DNA from: Buxus sempervirens
Lineage: Eukaryota; Streptophyta; Magnoliopsida; Buxales; Buxaceae
Assembly (NCBI GenBank): GCA_947561395.2
Contig: OX387191.1
Location: 39,672,939-39,736,938 of the forward strand
Direction of reading: 5' to 3'
Length of the DNA stretch: 64,000 bases
Positions 12,336-23,701 of the stretch are shown piece by piece. The stretch's first letter is position 1. Each line of letters begins with the position of its first letter. The notes under the pieces were generated by a model. That model saw only the letters and a list, made by a program, of their open reading frames with translations, searched no databases and was not told the DNA's origin. The position numbers and the translations under genes are program-made.

Positions 12336-15300
12336 TGCGCGCACCCGATTTCGGTCGCACGACGAGGCGCACGCAAAACGATGCGTGCCTTGGGATTTGT
12401 TTGGAGTCGCCACTGCCTGATGGGGTGCAGGCAGACACCTGGGTGCCTAAGTTCTACTAAGGCTTGGTCTGCGGCTTGAGATTCTAAGTAGGTTCTCGGT
12501 TGCGGTCTGGGGAAGTCCGTAGACACCCAAGTCCACCCCGTCAAGTGACGGGTCCCATAAGTTTCCTTGGTTTGAGTCAACTTTGGTCTCTCACCCGATT
12601 CCTATTCCAGCATTCAAATTTGGTTAAGTCTGGCGGGACCGCCAAAGTGGTGTGGGTCCCTTTACTTGATTTTATCTTTTTAGCTTTAAAGTGAGACGAG
12701 TCTGAGTGGGCGGGCCCCGTTGGAAGGCCCGTGGATTCCTTGGTGGGCTTGGTTGAGCCCACGTGTCCCTTGTGGGCCTCAGTCTAGCCTGAGAGGCCCT
12801 TTGGGCTTTGGTTCAAATGAATTGATTTTACTTTAAGGTTTAAGTTGGATTATTTAAATGGATTTCATGCCAAAAGTGGGCCGGGACTGTTTGTGGGCCC
12901 TTGAGTGGGCCACACAGTCGGTTGCCAAGTGATTTTGATTTATCTTTCTTATCTGTGCCAAAATGGGCCAAGCATTGGGCTTGGGGCCCTTTACCTGGGC
13001 TTGGGCTTGGAAGCCCAAGACTTTCTGAGATAGGGTTTGGAAACCCTACACTTGTTTGGTTTAATGGGCTTAGTGGGCCTGACAGGCCCTGCCCATGGTC
13101 TCGGCCAAACCATGCCTAAGTCTGGATCAACATGCTTCAAAATTGGGCTTGGGTGGGCCTCCAATGGTGTGGCCCACTCAAATGGGTTGATTTTATCTTT
13201 ATTTAACAAAAGAAGTTTGTCGGGCTTGGTGGGCCCCATTGGAAGGCCCACAAATGTACCGAATTGGACCGGTGGTCCAGGTCCCATGTTGGGTTTCCGG
13301 GTGACCTGGAAACCCTATTGGTTCACTCGGCTTGGTTCAACTCGTCCCAAAATTCGGCAAGGAACACAAAAAGCATAAAAATTGTATTTCTGTGTGTATC
13401 CGGCCTTAGTTGCCAGATACACACAGGCCGTAGGTGATCCGGCCTGAGTTGCCGGATCACCCCAAAAATGGCCTTTTTCGGGCTTGGCCATTGGGGTGGG
13501 TTCCAGGGGTCCCTAGGGGCTGCCTAGGGATTGTGTGGGCTCCTGTGTGAGCCCACATTGGCTCTGGAGATGAGGAATCACCCTCATTTGGTTACTTTTG
13601 GGGACTTTGGGTTCATGCAAGACAAAGGAGAAGGATAAGGATTTATCCCCCTTTCCTCTTGGGATTTTTACAGTAGTAAGGTGGGGGCTTGAGTGCCCCT
13701 ACCTTGGTTCTTCACCCATTACGAGACAGTAAACAAATTATACCAAAGAAAAAAAAAAGGAGCCATGAACCAAGCCTAACATGCACATCTCTAGGACACG
13801 GGAAATGCATACATCTTCACAGATTTTTGTATGTGGAACAAAATTGTGTGTGCAAGTGAGCATGATTTGTGTGTGAGCATATGTGATGAAGGAGAGCATG
13901 CATATTTTTCACATGTAGCAAAAAGTGGGTTTAACATGCAAACAATTAATGGGCTCACATCAACAATACATGCTCCTACGATCTAACACAAACCAAACTA
14001 CCTTAACCCTACTTACATAACCAAAACAAAACACATTCATCCAAGCAAGACCATGAAGAAGGGAAGGAGGGGGTGGTTAATAAGGGGTACAATGGAGAGT
14101 CAAAATGGAGGGAACAAACTCCCACTTTAAATGAGACAAATCAGTAGCCCAAAAGAACCATTAAGAGCATCTTATATGTTACCCTCTTCCTCCCTTGAAG
14201 ACATGCTTGAAATGGTAAGACATGCTTGAAATGGAGAAGACAAAGTAGAGAGAGGAGAGGCAAGGCATGCTTGAAATGGTAAGAAACACATGGTGAAAAC
14301 ACATGCTCATATGGAGCTCATTTTCATATATCATGAAAAAAAGGCCATAGGGAACATCACCTTGGGGTTTTTGAACCCTTGAGTGGAGTGGTAGCACCTC
14401 CTTTTGGCTGGAGCAGCACTTCAAGCTCTTCTTCTCCTAGCACCAAGGAGCTTCAAGTATGTTTCTTGGGTTGAGAACCAAGGGTGAAGAGGGTAGGAGG
14501 CCTTGAGATCAATTTGGGTGAGTTTTGGGGTGAGTGGAGGTGAAAAATGGAGGTGCACAAGAGGGGGCAGCCATGGGAGAGCTTGGGAGAGATGGGAGAG
14601 AGTGAGAGAGGTGGGAGAGATCTCCCAAAAAAATCAATCGACCCCCTCTTTTGCTAGGGTTTTTTCTTTTTATAAGCAATGACCAAAAGTTAATTAATTT
14701 CTTGCTTTATCACCAAAACTTTTCCCACTTTTCATTTGTGCCCTTTTTTAAATATAAGCAATGATTATGAGTCATTGCTTCAAGACTTAGCCTCCAAGTA
14801 AACTTGGAGGCCAAGTCTTGCTTGGACGAATTCTCCACATGGAGAATTCGTCCAACCACATCTTTTTTTATTTTTTATTTTTATTTTCTTATGTACTTTT
14901 ATTATTATTATATTAGGATTTTTTTGTTTCAAGCTTTGGATGCACATGCATCTTTTAATTTTTTTCTTTTATTTTAAATACTTTAATTAGACTTTTAGCA
15001 AAAATATTATTTTTTAATTCAAAACTTTTCATTTTGCTGCTCTTTCTTCACTATTTGCCACGTGTGTAGATTTTCGGAAACTTCAACTGCCCACAACTCA
15101 CTCATCTGATATCCGATTTTAGCAAACTTAGTGGCGTTGGAATCAGTGTGAGATTCCAATCCACTGAATTTCAGTTTAGCAGCAAATTCGAGTTTTTTAG
15201 CAGAAGTGCCGGGCGGCGTCCGGGAGCTGGTTTTGCTCATATTTCCTTATCCGGGACTCCGATTCCAGCAAACTTAGTTGCGTTGGAATCGTGTCGAGAT

Positions 15301-15584
15301 GCTCTTTCTGCTGATATCAAATGAGGCAGCTGATCTGGGGTTTAGCAGAAAGTCAATTTATGCTTTTCTCAGATTTGACCAGTCCATAACTTCTTCATCT
15401 GGACTCCGATTTGAGCAAACTCTGTTCCATTAGAATTGTATCGGAATCCTCTTTCCAATGGTAGGAAGCATGGCAACTGATTTGCACCAGATAAAAAGTC
15501 AACTTTTTGACTTTCTCAAGTTTGACTTTTCAATTAAAATATCATTTTTTGCATTTTGGGAGGTGCAAAAATGAGGTGCTTACA
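12336..15584 (-). mobile_element. Solo LTR C (Ogre/Tat-like)
   Basis: Starts TGCGCGCACCCGATTTCGG, ends AGGTGCTTACA, with TSD CCTTC at 12331-12335 and 15585-15589. Minus is sense (family start TGTAAGCACC). Features read on minus: U3 palindromes between about 14762 and 14862, a TATA-like box at 14667-14676, a CCAAGGTGATG donor-like motif near 14360, two copies of GGGCCTTCCAACGGGGCCC-type motif (12712-12732 and 13230-13251), and TGGCGACTCC (12403-12412, seen as GGAGTCGCCA on plus). Short open frames near 12577-13378 are by-products of GGGCCC-rich repeats. Confidence 0.9.
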
Positions 15585-15608
15585 CCTTCCTTCTGAATTC
15601 TCTGATCT

Positions 15609-17771
15609 TGTGAGACATGGAAAATCAATCTAGTGACTTCCTATCATCACACGGGTTCAATAAAAAAGGAGTCGCCACTATTCTTTTTTAAGGTGTGAAT
15701 GGACACCCAAAATATGCAAATAAAAGAAATAATTAAAGAAAACAAATTAGAGTAAAAATAACTCTAAAAGAAAAAAGTAAACCAGAGATGGGTAAGGAGA
15801 TTAGGTTATGAACAGAGGAAGGTGTTAGGCACCCCCATTCATCCACACAAGGTGGTTGCCAAGTATTGTTCATGCTATAAAAAATGCTTGCTAATAAAAA
15901 TCAAAACAAAAGAAAAAGGAAAAAGAATGTATGGCTTATTTCCACGTGAATGATCCAATTAATTCTGGATCCTTCTTATGAAAAAAAAGCCATTTCTTGG
16001 GCTTCATGATTGACTGAAATCAAGACAAAGAAAACATTTCCAAAGTAAAAACTTCAAAATCTGGCTCTGAGTTAAATTTTTGAAATCTAAAAAAAAAATA
16101 TTATTTTTTACAAAATATTGAAGAATTGAATCTAAACAATCCAGAGCATATATCTAGCCCATATTTCTCATTAGATAAAAATCAAAACCAAAAATACCCG
16201 CATTGATGAAAAACATCAAAAGGGGAGAGCTGAGACCGTAGGGTCTTCTTTTAAGAATGAAAAATGACTCAAAAACCAACTCATGAAACCATAGAGATTA
16301 CTAGAAAGCTTCCGAATCTAGATCTACCACATTGACAATGGCAGATCCAAGATCTTAGCCTAAACGACTAAAAACATCAAAAAACATAAAAAGGGGTGAA
16401 AACAATGTAAAAAATCAGAATATATGAAGAAAATGAGATCTAATGCTATGAATAGCATAGATATATAGTATTCCTCCATATTTCATCACTAAATCATCAC
16501 ACAACCTAAACAAAATATTATAACTACATATTTCTAAGATTACAGCATATGGGGGTCTGCCCTACAGATGCATTCTTGTCCTAATTTCCCCTAGAACTCT
16601 CTTTATGTTTTACGGCTAGAGAAGATATTCGAGGTACTTGGATTAAGGTTTGGGGTTATAATCACACACAGGCCTTATACTACAGAAAGGGAGAAGATTA
16701 GAACTATCCTAGAAATTAAAACTAGAAAGTAAAGAGGTTGAGAAGCTTACCTGGACTTGAGAAAGCAAAGAGGCAGGGGTTCTTTTCTTCACTTGGAGTT
16801 TTCTTCTCAGCAATTCTTAGCCACAATCTTCAGTCACAATTTCACAGTAATTTCCCGGAAATTTCACACACTTTTTTTTTTCACTCCTTTGCTTGAGGAG
16901 AGACCTCTTATTTATAAGCAAGAGCAGGGGCATGGGTGGTCCTAAGAAGTTCTAAAATATTCCCATCCCATTTTAGAAACATGAATTAGGGCAAAAACGG
17001 CCACACGAAACCCTAGAGAGGAGATCAAAATAGTAACAAGGCTCAAAAATCGAGATTTTAAAATTCGCTCAAAACTGCCCATGTCCGCATTTGGATTGTG
17101 GACATGCCTTGTCCGCATACCAAATGCGGATATGCCTTGTCCGCATATCAAATGCGGACATGCCTTGTCTGTATACCAAATGCGGATAGCATAGGTTTGT
17201 TCAATTTTTCACTTTGTTTGACTCTTACCTGCACAGGCAATACTTATTTACATGTAATATCATTTAAGTAAATGTCATTGTATTTTTTAATCTCCATTTA
17301 CTTAAGATATTACATGTAAATAAGCAAACACCCCCCCCCCCCCCCATTTGAATCCATTAAAATAGTTCCAGACCCAAATGAATAAAAAGTCAACTTTCCA
17401 GTTCTAGTCTAAATTTCAGTTTTTCAGGTTCGGTAAAAAATTCAACATGTTAATACCAAGGTATCGGTCAAAATTTAAAATCTCAAAAAATTCATTTATG
17501 CAATAACATGGTTAAAAACCTTATTACCAGGAAAAATTATCTTGAAATCTTGCCTTAAAAAATATTTCATTTTTTAGGGTCAAAAGTCAACAAAATTCAA
17601 CCGGAAAAAGTTTGACTTTGCGCAAAAGGTTGAATTTGGGCATTTTCCTTTGGGGTTTTAGATTCAAATGGGTTAAGGATTTCAAACCCAATGCTAAGAA
17701 TTGAAAATTTCAATAAGATATTTCTTTCCTTAAAGATTTATAAAAAATTGTACAATTTTGGGATGTCTACA
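15609..17771 (-). mobile_element. Solo LTR D (Ogre/Tat-related, shorter subfamily)
   Basis: Starts TGTGAGACATGG and ends GGGATGTCTACA, with TSD GATCT at 15604-15608 and 17772-17776. It carries the GGAGTCGCCA motif at 15668-15677 like the longer family, so I place it in a related subfamily. Sense is minus: CCGCATACCAAATGCGG-type palindromes at about 17085-17190, a long inverted repeat at 17243-17324, a TATA-like box near 16909-16918 and a donor-like CCAGGTAAGC near 16750. A poly-C tract lies at about 17331-17345. No coding region is seen. Confidence 0.88.
17243..17324. repeat. Long inverted repeat in LTR D
   Basis: Two arms of about 30 bases, built on CTTATTTACATGTAATATC and its reverse complement, enclose a loop of about 20 bases. 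A related half-palindromic stretch with TTTACATGTAAA occurs near 47545-47600 in LTR G. It could form a cruciform or an RNA hairpin; function is unknown. Confidence 0.7.
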
Positions 17772-18135
17772 GATCTCCAACACTTGAGCGACCAATGAAC
17801 AAGCCGTCGGTCGAAAATTAGGATGCCTTTTTATAGTTGCCGCTAGGAGTTAGTTTAAAGCATGATTCCATGCTTAGGCACTCCACCTATTCCCTGCACC
17901 AGCACAAATAAATGGCTATGATCCCCTATTTGCCACATCACCGAAACACCATAAACCAACTAAATAAAACTCTAGTGATGCCCCCTTACCTAATTAAATA
18001 TAATTATCCAATCTGGTTCGTCTAAAATTCCCTGTTTGACCGCTTACTCTCCTTTTCTGAACTTTCCATTAATTAAATCACTTACTAAACATAATAACCC
18101 AATTTTTAATGTCATTAAAAATTCGGGATTTTACA

Positions 18136-18800
18136 AATGTCTAAGGCATTGGACCATAAAAGATCATACCTTATGTTAAACCATTTGAGTTTTGATTTGG
18201 CTAATTCGATTTGGGTTAAACCACAAAGAGGAAACAATTTAATTTAAGAAAATTTGATTTGATTTAATTTAAGTGGTTCAATGTCAAAGGCTTTGGACCA
18301 TAGAAGATCATACCTTAATTGAACCAAGAAGTTTAATTTGCTTAATTGATTTAATTTGGGTTGAACCGTAAGGGGAAAACGGTTTAATTTAAGAGCATTT
18401 ATTTTGGTATGTTTTAATCCCAAGGCATTAGACCGTAGAAGATTCTACCTTTGATTGAACCATAAGGTTTGATTTTATTTATTAGTTCAATTTAACCATT
18501 TTCCTGACTTGAACTGTGGGGGAAATAGTTTGTCCAGGTTAATTGGGAAATATAGTGTATGGGGTTGGTTTTGAACCAATTGTGTTGCATGGCTTATGCA
18601 AAATGTCTTGATTTGGCCATGATTGATGTAATTTTAGTTTTAGAACGATTTCGGTTCAATTTAGTTTTAGGACAATTTTGGTCCAATTTAGAATATTTAT
18701 GGTTTAGTTTTGTTTTAGGACAATTACAGTCCAATTTAGAATATTTATGGTTTAGATTAGTTTTAGGACAATTATGGTCTAATTTTGAACACTTTTAGAA
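18136..18800. repeat. Right part of the tandem array, with 55-bp subrepeats
   Basis: Continuation of the array at 1-230. AAGGCATTGGACCATAAAAG-type blocks recur at about 18142, 18285 and 18421, each followed by GATCATACCTT-like sequence. At about 18640-18790 a different unit, TTTTAGGACAATTNNGGTCCAATTTAGAATATTTATGG (N marks variable bases), repeats about three times. Open frames here, such as 18559-18798, simply translate the subrepeats. Confidence 0.6.
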
Positions 18801-20137
18801 ACATTTTGGATTGGTTCAAAGCATTTTTGGGTGCTTTTAAACACTTTTATGTGAAAAAAGGGAAGTGATTTTACTTTTACATCATGAGTTTTATTGTAAT
18901 TTTGGTAAATTTAGGTTTCAGAAGACTTCTGGGATTTTTATGAATTTTCTTGGACTTTTCTGGGGGCAAATTAGGCTTAAATTAGGTAAAATAAGCAATA
19001 TTGGGTCCCCGGGCTGGTTTTCTGGTTCAGGGGCTACCAGTTTAGGCGGTTTTGTCTTGGTCTGGTCGCAGGTCAAATCGGTCCGGGTGAGATGAAATAG
19101 GGTCAGAGTGCTTGGGTTTGGGTTGAGACAGGGGTGCGCAGGTCTTTTGTGCGCTTGGGCTGGCGCGCACGGGCCTGATTCGCATCTAGGCCCAGCGCGC
19201 CTGGTCTAAACACGCCTAGGCTTGTGCGCGGCCCGGCTCACACTCAGGGCTCACGCACAGCCCATGTCGCAGCCTAGAACACATAAAAGCAATTTTGTCC
19301 TTGTTTTTGCCTTGAATTTGCAATCTGTACCACTTGTTGACCTCGAGATGTTTGTAGACTCATTTTTTTGCTGTATTTTGGGTATTTTTGGCTGAATTTC
19401 AATAGCATAACGCCCTTTTTAATTATTTTTCATGGGTTTTAAACCTTGTGGGAGATTCGGTGGTCCATAGAAGAACCCCAGCCTCTCCCAAATTGTATTT
19501 TTTCAGGATCTTGGGACTTCAATTTTAATTGTAAATGAATAACCTTCAGGGAATAAGTGATTCGTAGAAGAATCCAGTATCCTGGTTTTTTTTTTGGTAA
19601 CACCTGTATCCTGGTTTGTTCATCAATCCGTAAACAAAAGAAATAAAGCGATAGAGACAGATAAGAAATAAAATAAACAAGTATCATCCCTTTACCTGCA
19701 ACCTTGAAACCTCTTGGTCGTTTGTCTCTCTACGAATGTATCCCGAGAGTTAGTAATCCCCTAAGTCTAAAAGTCCTCCAAAGTTTAAAAGTCCCCTTTT
19801 CGTTGGGAAGTCTTTGAGTTTTATAATAATACGCTTCCTTTGAGATGTTGACATGTGGCTTCATGATAAGGGAGTGGGAGTCAGATACGGCCCATTCTCT
19901 ATCGGATAGTTAACAACCATTTACCAAATCTTTGTGCCACGTTTTGTATTTATTACGATTATTTATTTATTTCTATCTCTTAAAAGATAAAGAGAGAGAC
20001 GACCCCTTTTTTTTTATCGAATATATTATTTATTTATTTTTAGATTGGACTCCTCTTTTTTATTTGGAGTCGTGCACATGCATACCCTTTATTAAATTTT
20101 TTTTGGACGTGGCAAATAATGCCATGTCACCAAATTT
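18801..20137. other. Unassigned intergenic sequence
   Basis: No gene is recognised. It contains a GC-rich stretch with GCGCGC/GGCCC motifs (about 19130-19270), more phrases like the upstream array (CCATAGAAGAACCCC near 19461, CGTAGAAGAATCC near 19563) and a tiny insertion scar at 19577-19617. It may be an LTR of the copia element that follows, but no TG/CA ends with a TSD were found. Confidence 0.3.
19577..19617. mobile_element. Minute T-tract insertion with a 12-bp TSD
   Basis: GTATCCTGGTTT occurs at 19577-19588 and again at 19606-19617. The 17 bases between are a T run followed by GGTAACACCT. Read on minus, this is GTTACC followed by an A tail, like the last bases of a polyadenylated retroposon that truncated almost at once. 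A near-identical scar is at 36438-36492. Confidence 0.5.
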
Positions 20138-22336
20138 TTATGCAAACACTCGCACTGTAGCAGGCTTTATCATGAGACTAAATGTCTCAATAAAATCAAC
20201 ACCATCCACCTGTTGGAACCCCTTAGCCATGCTGCAATCTGCCTTTTGTTTAATATTGTAAACCCACTTTAATTTGTTCAAATAATAGTATGACCAACAG
20301 GCGATGGTACAAGACACCATGTATCATTTGTAAATAATTCATCGAATCCATGCTGCATAGCTTACTGTCAGTCCTATGATAAAACAGCTTAAGAGAAACT
20401 GGTTGATTCAACAATATTAAGCACACTAGTATACGAACAAATGGGATAATTAGAAGAATAAACAATTGAAATTTGGAAACTATTTGGGATGAATAAAACC
20501 AGTTCTCGATCAAGTTACCATGTGATGTTGGAGAGGATTTGAATCCTAATGAGACGGAGAGGTAGTGGAACTTGGCGAAGGATGGTTTGTATCCGATAAG
20601 GATGACAAGGTGGGACTAGGTGAGGACTGTGTGGTATAGGGGGCGCTCGTTGAGGATTGTGTTGGAGAAAATGATTGACTGTCCAAAGTAGGATTAATTA
20701 GGCAAGTTTTCGGGCTGTCGATGAGAGTAGAATGGAGTAATTAAGGTCAAAAGACATACCTTTCATGGGAACATCTGAGGCAGCAGGAGAAGTGGAGGAG
20801 AGCCAAATCCTAGCTCTTTAGTTTGTTCATCGAATGTTACATTGCGGGAGATATATGTCCTTTGAGACATATGATCAAAGCAACAACACGTATGATGCTG
20901 TGAAGAATAACTAATAATTAAATATGCATTGTTTGGTACGAAAAGCCAACTTATGTGTTGTATAAGGTCTTAAAAGTGGACAGCAAGCAAAACCAAATGA
21001 TCTTAAGAAAGAACGATCTGGTGTTTAAGCACACAATTTAAAATATAAGGAGATGAGTGATCTAATATATAGGTGGGGGAATGCCATTTATAAGATAAAT
21101 TGTAGGTAAATGTGACTATGCTAACAATGATCATTGTTAAACCATTTTGCTGACCAGTATAAGGACATAAAAGGTGTTGATGAATGCCACATTTTTGAAG
21201 GTCTTGAAATTGACGAGAGAGATACTCACCATAATTATCACATTGAAGTTGCTTGATCAATGTAGAAAAACGATTCTCAACAAAGGATTTAGAGTTCATA
21301 AAATATGAGACAACTTCAGATTTATTTCTAAGAGGGTATAACCATGTAAATCAAGAATTCATCTATGAAAAGAACATAATAACAATGATCTTTATAAGAT
21401 ATAATAGGTGAAATCCAAAAATCCGAATAAGTTCCAAAGGAGAAAAAGTAACACGAGAGGATTCACCAAACTGTAAATGTTCGGCTTTTCCCATTAAACA
21501 AGCTGACAAACAAACTCAAGATTGAAGTATCTTGAAACTGGCAAATCAAAGGACTTGACTTCACTTTTGGTGACTTGTGATGATGGATGACCCAATCTTG
21601 CATGCCATACATAAAGGGTGTAGTGTGTACACCTACAAGAGCAATACTTGAACGAAACTGGTTGATGGACTGTAGATCAACTCGGATAGGGTAAAGCCCA
21701 TCTTCACTCCAAACTTTTAGCGATATTCGTCCGTGAGGTTGTCCTTAACAAAGAAATTACAACAAGTAAGAATACAATAGCAATCATTGTCTATACACAA
21801 GCGGTTTATAGATCGATAAAAGATTAGTTGAGGCACGTTTTAAGTGAAGAGTCAACTTAGGTGCATGCAATGTGAGTTTACCAGTATGCTTAATTTTTAA
21901 ACCATTACCATTACCCACAGAAACCTTGTCATCACCTTGATATGGCTCAGTTAGGTGAAGGTTTTCAATGTATGGTCACATAGTGATTTGTATCACTGTC
22001 AACATACCAAGTGTTGTCACCATGAAAAGAATTGGAGTTTACAACTATAGCGGCCAATAGTTGAGGTAGATGCCAACCTTGGTAGTTGTAGTTATAGCGA
22101 TGGAAACAATCCAATGCCATATGATTTTTCTTGGTGCATATCTGACACACATGCATGGGGATAGAAATTGGATCACTTGCCCAAGCATGGACATGGTTGT
22201 TTCTGAGTCGCGAGGGGGAGTTGTTGGAGTCCCTCTTCATTTGGAGGTGGGACCCATGTGGAACCATTTGGAGTGGGGTCCATATGGGATTGGTTATATG
22301 GGAATGTCAATCTCTCATTTCCATGACTATGGGTAA
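20138..22336 (-). mobile_element. Decayed Ty1/copia retrotransposon
   Basis: Pieces of a copia polyprotein occur on minus in the expected order from right to left. Gag with a CCHC zinc knuckle (CQICTKKNHMALDC) runs into a protease-like active-site region (WYVDSDTNHYVT, where DSGANHHVT is usual) at 21965-22267. Integrase-core-like sequence with QLQCDNYGEY and CPYTGQQNG lies at 21003-21299. Reverse transcriptase N-terminal sequence (KAD...AKGFQQVDGVDFIETFS) lies at 20138-20320. Many stops and frameshifts separate the pieces, RT is cut short at about 20135, and RNase H is missing. The protease Gly is replaced and the integrase motif is degraded, so the copy is dead. Its gag end abuts the CACTA-like terminus at 22341. 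Confidence 0.82.
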
Positions 22337-22340
22337 TTAT

Positions 22341-22425
22341 CACTACAAAACAAAGGGCCTCTAGCGGCGGGGATTAAGACACATTTAGCAGCATTCATTT
22401 AAAGACCGCTGCTAAAAGTAACTAT
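22341..22425 (+). mobile_element. CACTA-type terminus
   Basis: CACTACAAAACAAAGGGCC is followed by TAGCGGCGGGG and CCGCTGCTAAAAG, the terminal and subterminal signature of CACTA elements (compare 549-3195). It interrupts the copia gag region. No matching inverted end (TTTTGTAGTG) was found to the right in this window, so the element is either truncated or its other end is unrecognisable. Captured host gene fragments follow immediately, which makes it a candidate carrier of that cluster. Confidence 0.6.
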
Positions 22426-22645
22426 TTTTTCGACCCCCATTCCACTCACTGAGTCTTCCATGCGATTCCACCCTGCCGTAATCCTATTTTCTTCGTCTCG
22501 CTCGACTCTACCCTAATCCTATTTTTCCTTTTTTTTTTTCATCTCGCTCGACTCTGCCCCAATCCTATTCTCTCCGTCTCTTTGAATCTATTGGCCTTCA
22601 AAGCAAAATCAAAGCACCTTCCGATCTGCTGCTCTGCCCTGTGAC
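22426..22645. other. Spacer at the start of the capture cluster
   Basis: Pyrimidine-rich sequence with a tandem phrase (CTCGCTCGACTCTRCCCYAATCC) repeated at about 22497 and 22544. It lies between the CACTA-like terminus and the 3' end of the Cys-rich peptide gene. No coding region is seen. Confidence 0.4.
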
Positions 22646-22941
22646 TCATCTCTCTCTTCCTTCCGATCTTTCCTCTCGACGGCAGCATGATCCTGGTGGA
22701 GGAGGTTCGCAACACACGCAGGCAGGGCATATGGGTCGCCTTGGTCGAGCAGCAACCTCTGCGTGGTAAACAAAAGCAAGCAAGATCAAAATCATGACCA
22801 TCATTATCAAAAGAAACGGGGATGACGAAGCTTACCTTGATAATTCAATCGAGCTGCATCACATGGTAAAGCAGGAGATAGAACCAGATAAACGACGAGA
22901 AGGCTGAGGATCATCACAGAAACTGGAGACTTGGTTGCCAT
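22646..22941 (-). CDS. Small secreted Cys-rich peptide, two exons
   Basis: Exon 1 is 22941-22836 and exon 2 is 22758-22646, joined across a 77-base GT-AG intron (donor AAG|GTAAGC, acceptor GCAG). The spliced frame is exactly 73 codons (72 residues). Residues 1-29 form a signal peptide: MATKSPV, then a hydrophobic core, then an Ala-rich cleavage region (ALPCDAA). The mature part is basic (VAARPRRP), then has a Cys-rich motif, CPACVCC followed by EPPPPGSCC, and ends in a charged RREERSEGRER tail. A TATA box (GTATAAATAG on minus) lies 57 bases upstream of the ATG. I recognise the motif type as a plant small secreted protein but cannot name the family. The charged tail after the last CC looks unlike a Cys-rich ending and may come from fusion or a frame change. 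It sits in a cluster of captured gene pieces, so it may be a captured copy that kept its promoter. Confidence 0.6.
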
Positions 22942-22997
22942 TGCTTTCTTTTTGCATAAAACTACGCAACGAGGAATGAGGATAACTTTGGTGAAGC

Positions 22998-23007
22998 CTA
23001 TTTATAC
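22998..23007 (-). promoter_or_regulatory. TATA box of the Cys-rich peptide gene
   Basis: Reads GTATAAATAG on minus, 57 bases before the ATG at 22941, which implies a leader of roughly 25-30 bases. Match to the plant TATA consensus is good and no competing gene start is nearby. Confidence 0.55.
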
Positions 23008-23332
23008 AAATACGTGATAGCTCGTTCGGTGGGAGATTCCGCCTTGTTTGAATGAAGGCAGGCGTTCAAATTTCTACGATTCGATCTTCTTGCTTGTTCA
23101 TTGCTCGACGAAATGCCGTAAAGAATTCAAGTGCTAGACTGATATCTGTGGTAAGGTCAACATGTTTCCTGGACTTTGAGATTCAAATGCTTTAAAGAAC
23201 TCCAATTGAGATGCTAGACTGATCTGTGGTATAGTCAACCTATTCCTTGGACGTTCGAGATAAATAACCGATTTAATTTGCAATTAGAATTAGAGAAATG
23301 AAGATACAGGATTGACATGGTGAACTTTTGAG

Positions 23333-23701
23333 GTTAAAGTTCCTAATGCCCGTTGCATCAACATCTGATGTTATTGATCTGATGAACCTCGGACAGAAGA
23401 ATCGTGCTGTGGGTGCGACAGCCCTTAATGATTGTAGCAGTCGCTCTCACAGGTATTACCACTTTATTATGTCTGCTTTTTGGGCAATTTTCTTTTGTTA
23501 GTGCTAATTGCTGAACTCAAATTTTCTTGCAGTTGCCTTACAGTTCATGTTCAAGGAAGAGATCTTACATCTGGAACTGTACTTCATGGCTGTATGCATC
23601 TTGTTGACCTGGCTGGAAGTGAAAGGGTTGACAAATCTGAGGCGACAGGGGATAGACTGAAGGAAGCACAGCATATCAATAGATCTCTTTCAGCATTGGG
23701 G
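23333..23701 (+). pseudogene. Kinesin-14 motor-domain fragment
   Basis: Two exons of a plant kinesin-14 motor are present. Exon 23333-23452 gives VIDLMNLGQKNRAVGATALN followed by DCSSRSH, the switch I region (usually SSRSH). Exon 23533-23701 gives [11 protein letters not shown], then [19 protein letters not shown] (switch II, DLAGSE), then [13 protein letters not shown]. The splice sites are intact (CACAG|GT, TTGCAG|T) and phases match, so the piece came from genomic DNA. It is dead: the start of the first exon is out of frame with its remainder, consistent with a small deletion, and LSALG runs directly into a foreign exon and a stop instead of the alpha-4 and neck region. The P-loop half is missing. 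Which KIN-14 subgroup it came from cannot be decided here. Confidence 0.85.

Larger units (their letters stand above)
231..18135 (-). mobile_element. Solo LTR A (Ty3/gypsy), heavily nested
   Basis: Begins TGTAACGCCCCGGATC and ends GGGATTTTACA, with the 5-bp TSD AATGT at 226-230 and 18136-18140. Sense is minus: a TATA-like box lies at about 17828-17836 on that strand. The 17.9-kb span is one LTR of roughly 2.8 kb opened by later insertions: CACTA 549-3195, LTR B 3907-10378, hAT MITE 11123-11631, LTR C 12336-15584 and LTR D 15609-17771. No internal gag-pol remains, so this is a solo LTR left by LTR-LTR recombination. Its closest relative in the window is 4524-8110. The long LTR suggests a chromovirus (Tekay/Del-like) element, but that lineage call is inference. 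Confidence 0.85.
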
